From Chaetoderma sp. LZ-2023a (lineage: Eukaryota > Mollusca > Caudofoveata > Chaetodermatida > Chaetodermatidae), in NCBI GenBank assembly GCA_034401795.1, contig CM067367.1, positions 53,960,269 through 54,024,268 on the forward strand: DNA of 64,000 nt, given 5' to 3'. How positions within the stretch are numbered: position 1 is the first letter of the stretch; every line of letters starts with the position of its first letter. Both the position numbers and the translations under genes were made by a program. This document shows, piece after piece, positions 63,225-64,000 of the stretch. Below the pieces are notes generated by a model, which saw only the letters and a list, made by a program, of their open reading frames with translations, searched no databases and had not been told where the DNA came from.

Positions 63225-64000
63225 TCAGTAGTTCATGGCGACCATGGGTGTTGGTCAGGCTTATTATCCCCATGCTTTTCGAAGAAAAGGTGGGAATTAT
63301 GTGATGCGACCCGTGTGTATGCGAGCCGGCTGCCTGTGCATTTATCGATTGTAACGCATCTTCTAAACCGTTTAAGATAGAAACTTGAAATCTTGAGGAT
63401 GACTATACCTATGGGCAAGGATGTGCATGACACCTTTGGAATTTTGTTCTGGCCTGAAAAAATGTGGCGTAAAAAAAAAAAATTTCAACGGTTATTCTGT
63501 CGCATATCATTTTCAAGCCAATGATGAGTAGACTACATTACAAGGAATTATTTTTTATCTTGGGTCAAACTGAGGGTGGTGGCAGGGTCAAAACGTCAAA
63601 ATTGGACACCAATCCATTGTAACGCAACTCTTCGCACACGATTTCAGATAGAAATTTGAAACTGGATTTTTGATTACACCTATTGGCAAGGATGTGCATG
63701 ACACATTGGAATTTTGATATCACCCCCCACGGGCAGGGGTGGGGGGAAATGGTGGGCAAAAACTCATTTGATCAAATGTGGTCATGTCACATATCATTTT
63801 GAAACTTGTAGTTAGTAGACTACAGTACAACAAATTATTTTGTTCTTAGTCAATCTGAGGGTAGTGGCCAGGGGTCAAATGGGCAAATTGGGCATCAGCC
63901 AATTGTAGTGGAACTACGCGCACACCATCTCAGATAGAAACTTCAAATCGGGATCATTGCATTTAATTTTGTAACCTATTACCCATTGAAACAATATTTC
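63225..64000. repeat. tandem repeat, about 270-290 bp units, runs off the window
   Basis: Three units carry ATTGTAACGCA (63347, 63615, 63902 as ATTGTAGTGGA), AGATAGAAACTTGAAAT, CTATGGGCAAGGATGTGCATGACAC (63408, 63680) and CGCATATCATTTTCAAGCC/CACATATCATTTTGAAAC. Spacing is about 268 then 287. Not coding. Confidence 0.85.

Overview
This is a 64 kb window of an animal genome, probably a marine invertebrate. I favour a deuterostome such as an echinoderm or hemichordate, but the sequence does not settle it. The evidence is its content: a DIRS-type tyrosine-recombinase retroelement, an env-bearing Gypsy element, CR1/L2-like non-LTR elements, many palindromic MITEs, minisatellites, and almost no long host reading frames. 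Nearly everything recognisable is transposable-element sequence; I could not name any host gene.

Layout: (1) 0-6 kb holds a non-LTR endonuclease relic, a 1.5 kb hAT-like element with 8-bp target duplications (2641-4165), and two MITEs. (2) 6.86-14.9 kb is a minus-strand DIRS-like element interrupted by a 1.57 kb CAG...CTG DNA transposon. It lies between the two ends of an older inverted-repeat element (6196 and 15235). (3) 15-25 kb is gene-poor, with a four-base minisatellite, a CCTGCCCTGGCTG-type minisatellite, MITEs and a GGCCCAACATTGGC repeat. (4) 25-27 kb has a candidate minus-strand terminal exon, a TATA promoter and copy A of an unidentified ORF family. (5) 28.14-38.81 kb is a nearly complete minus-strand Gypsy/errantivirus-like provirus with 1542-bp LTRs, ATTT target duplications, gag, pol and a broken env. 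(6) 39.5-44.6 kb is a nest of CR1/L2-like elements, two tRNA-derived SINE copies and a hairpin MITE. (7) 45-46.6 kb is a second hAT-like element inserted into copy B of the ORF family. (8) 47-52 kb carries tandem repeats and a cluster of one palindromic MITE family. (9) 52.2-58.42 kb is the plus-strand, inverted counterpart of the 6.86-14.9 kb DIRS-like element. (10) 59-64 kb has an unidentified 147-codon ORF, a second TATA promoter, copy C of the ORF family, and a tandem repeat running off the window.

The most unusual structure is the pair of DIRS-like arms in opposite orientation about 37 kb apart. They share the same internal decay, including one frameshift in the recombinase. They also share about 45 bp outside the element ends that resembles host flank found beside only one arm. 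This suggests inverted duplication, or mobilisation with flank, rather than two independent insertions. Other notable signals are a dense run of CCGGAA/TTCCGG motifs inside both arms, oppositely directed TATA boxes within each provirus LTR, an in-frame amber codon inside gag, and a three-copy ORF family (two copies also share a promoter and another conserved block) that I cannot assign.

All calls come from reading the sequence by eye. Boundaries without terminal repeats or target duplications are approximate.
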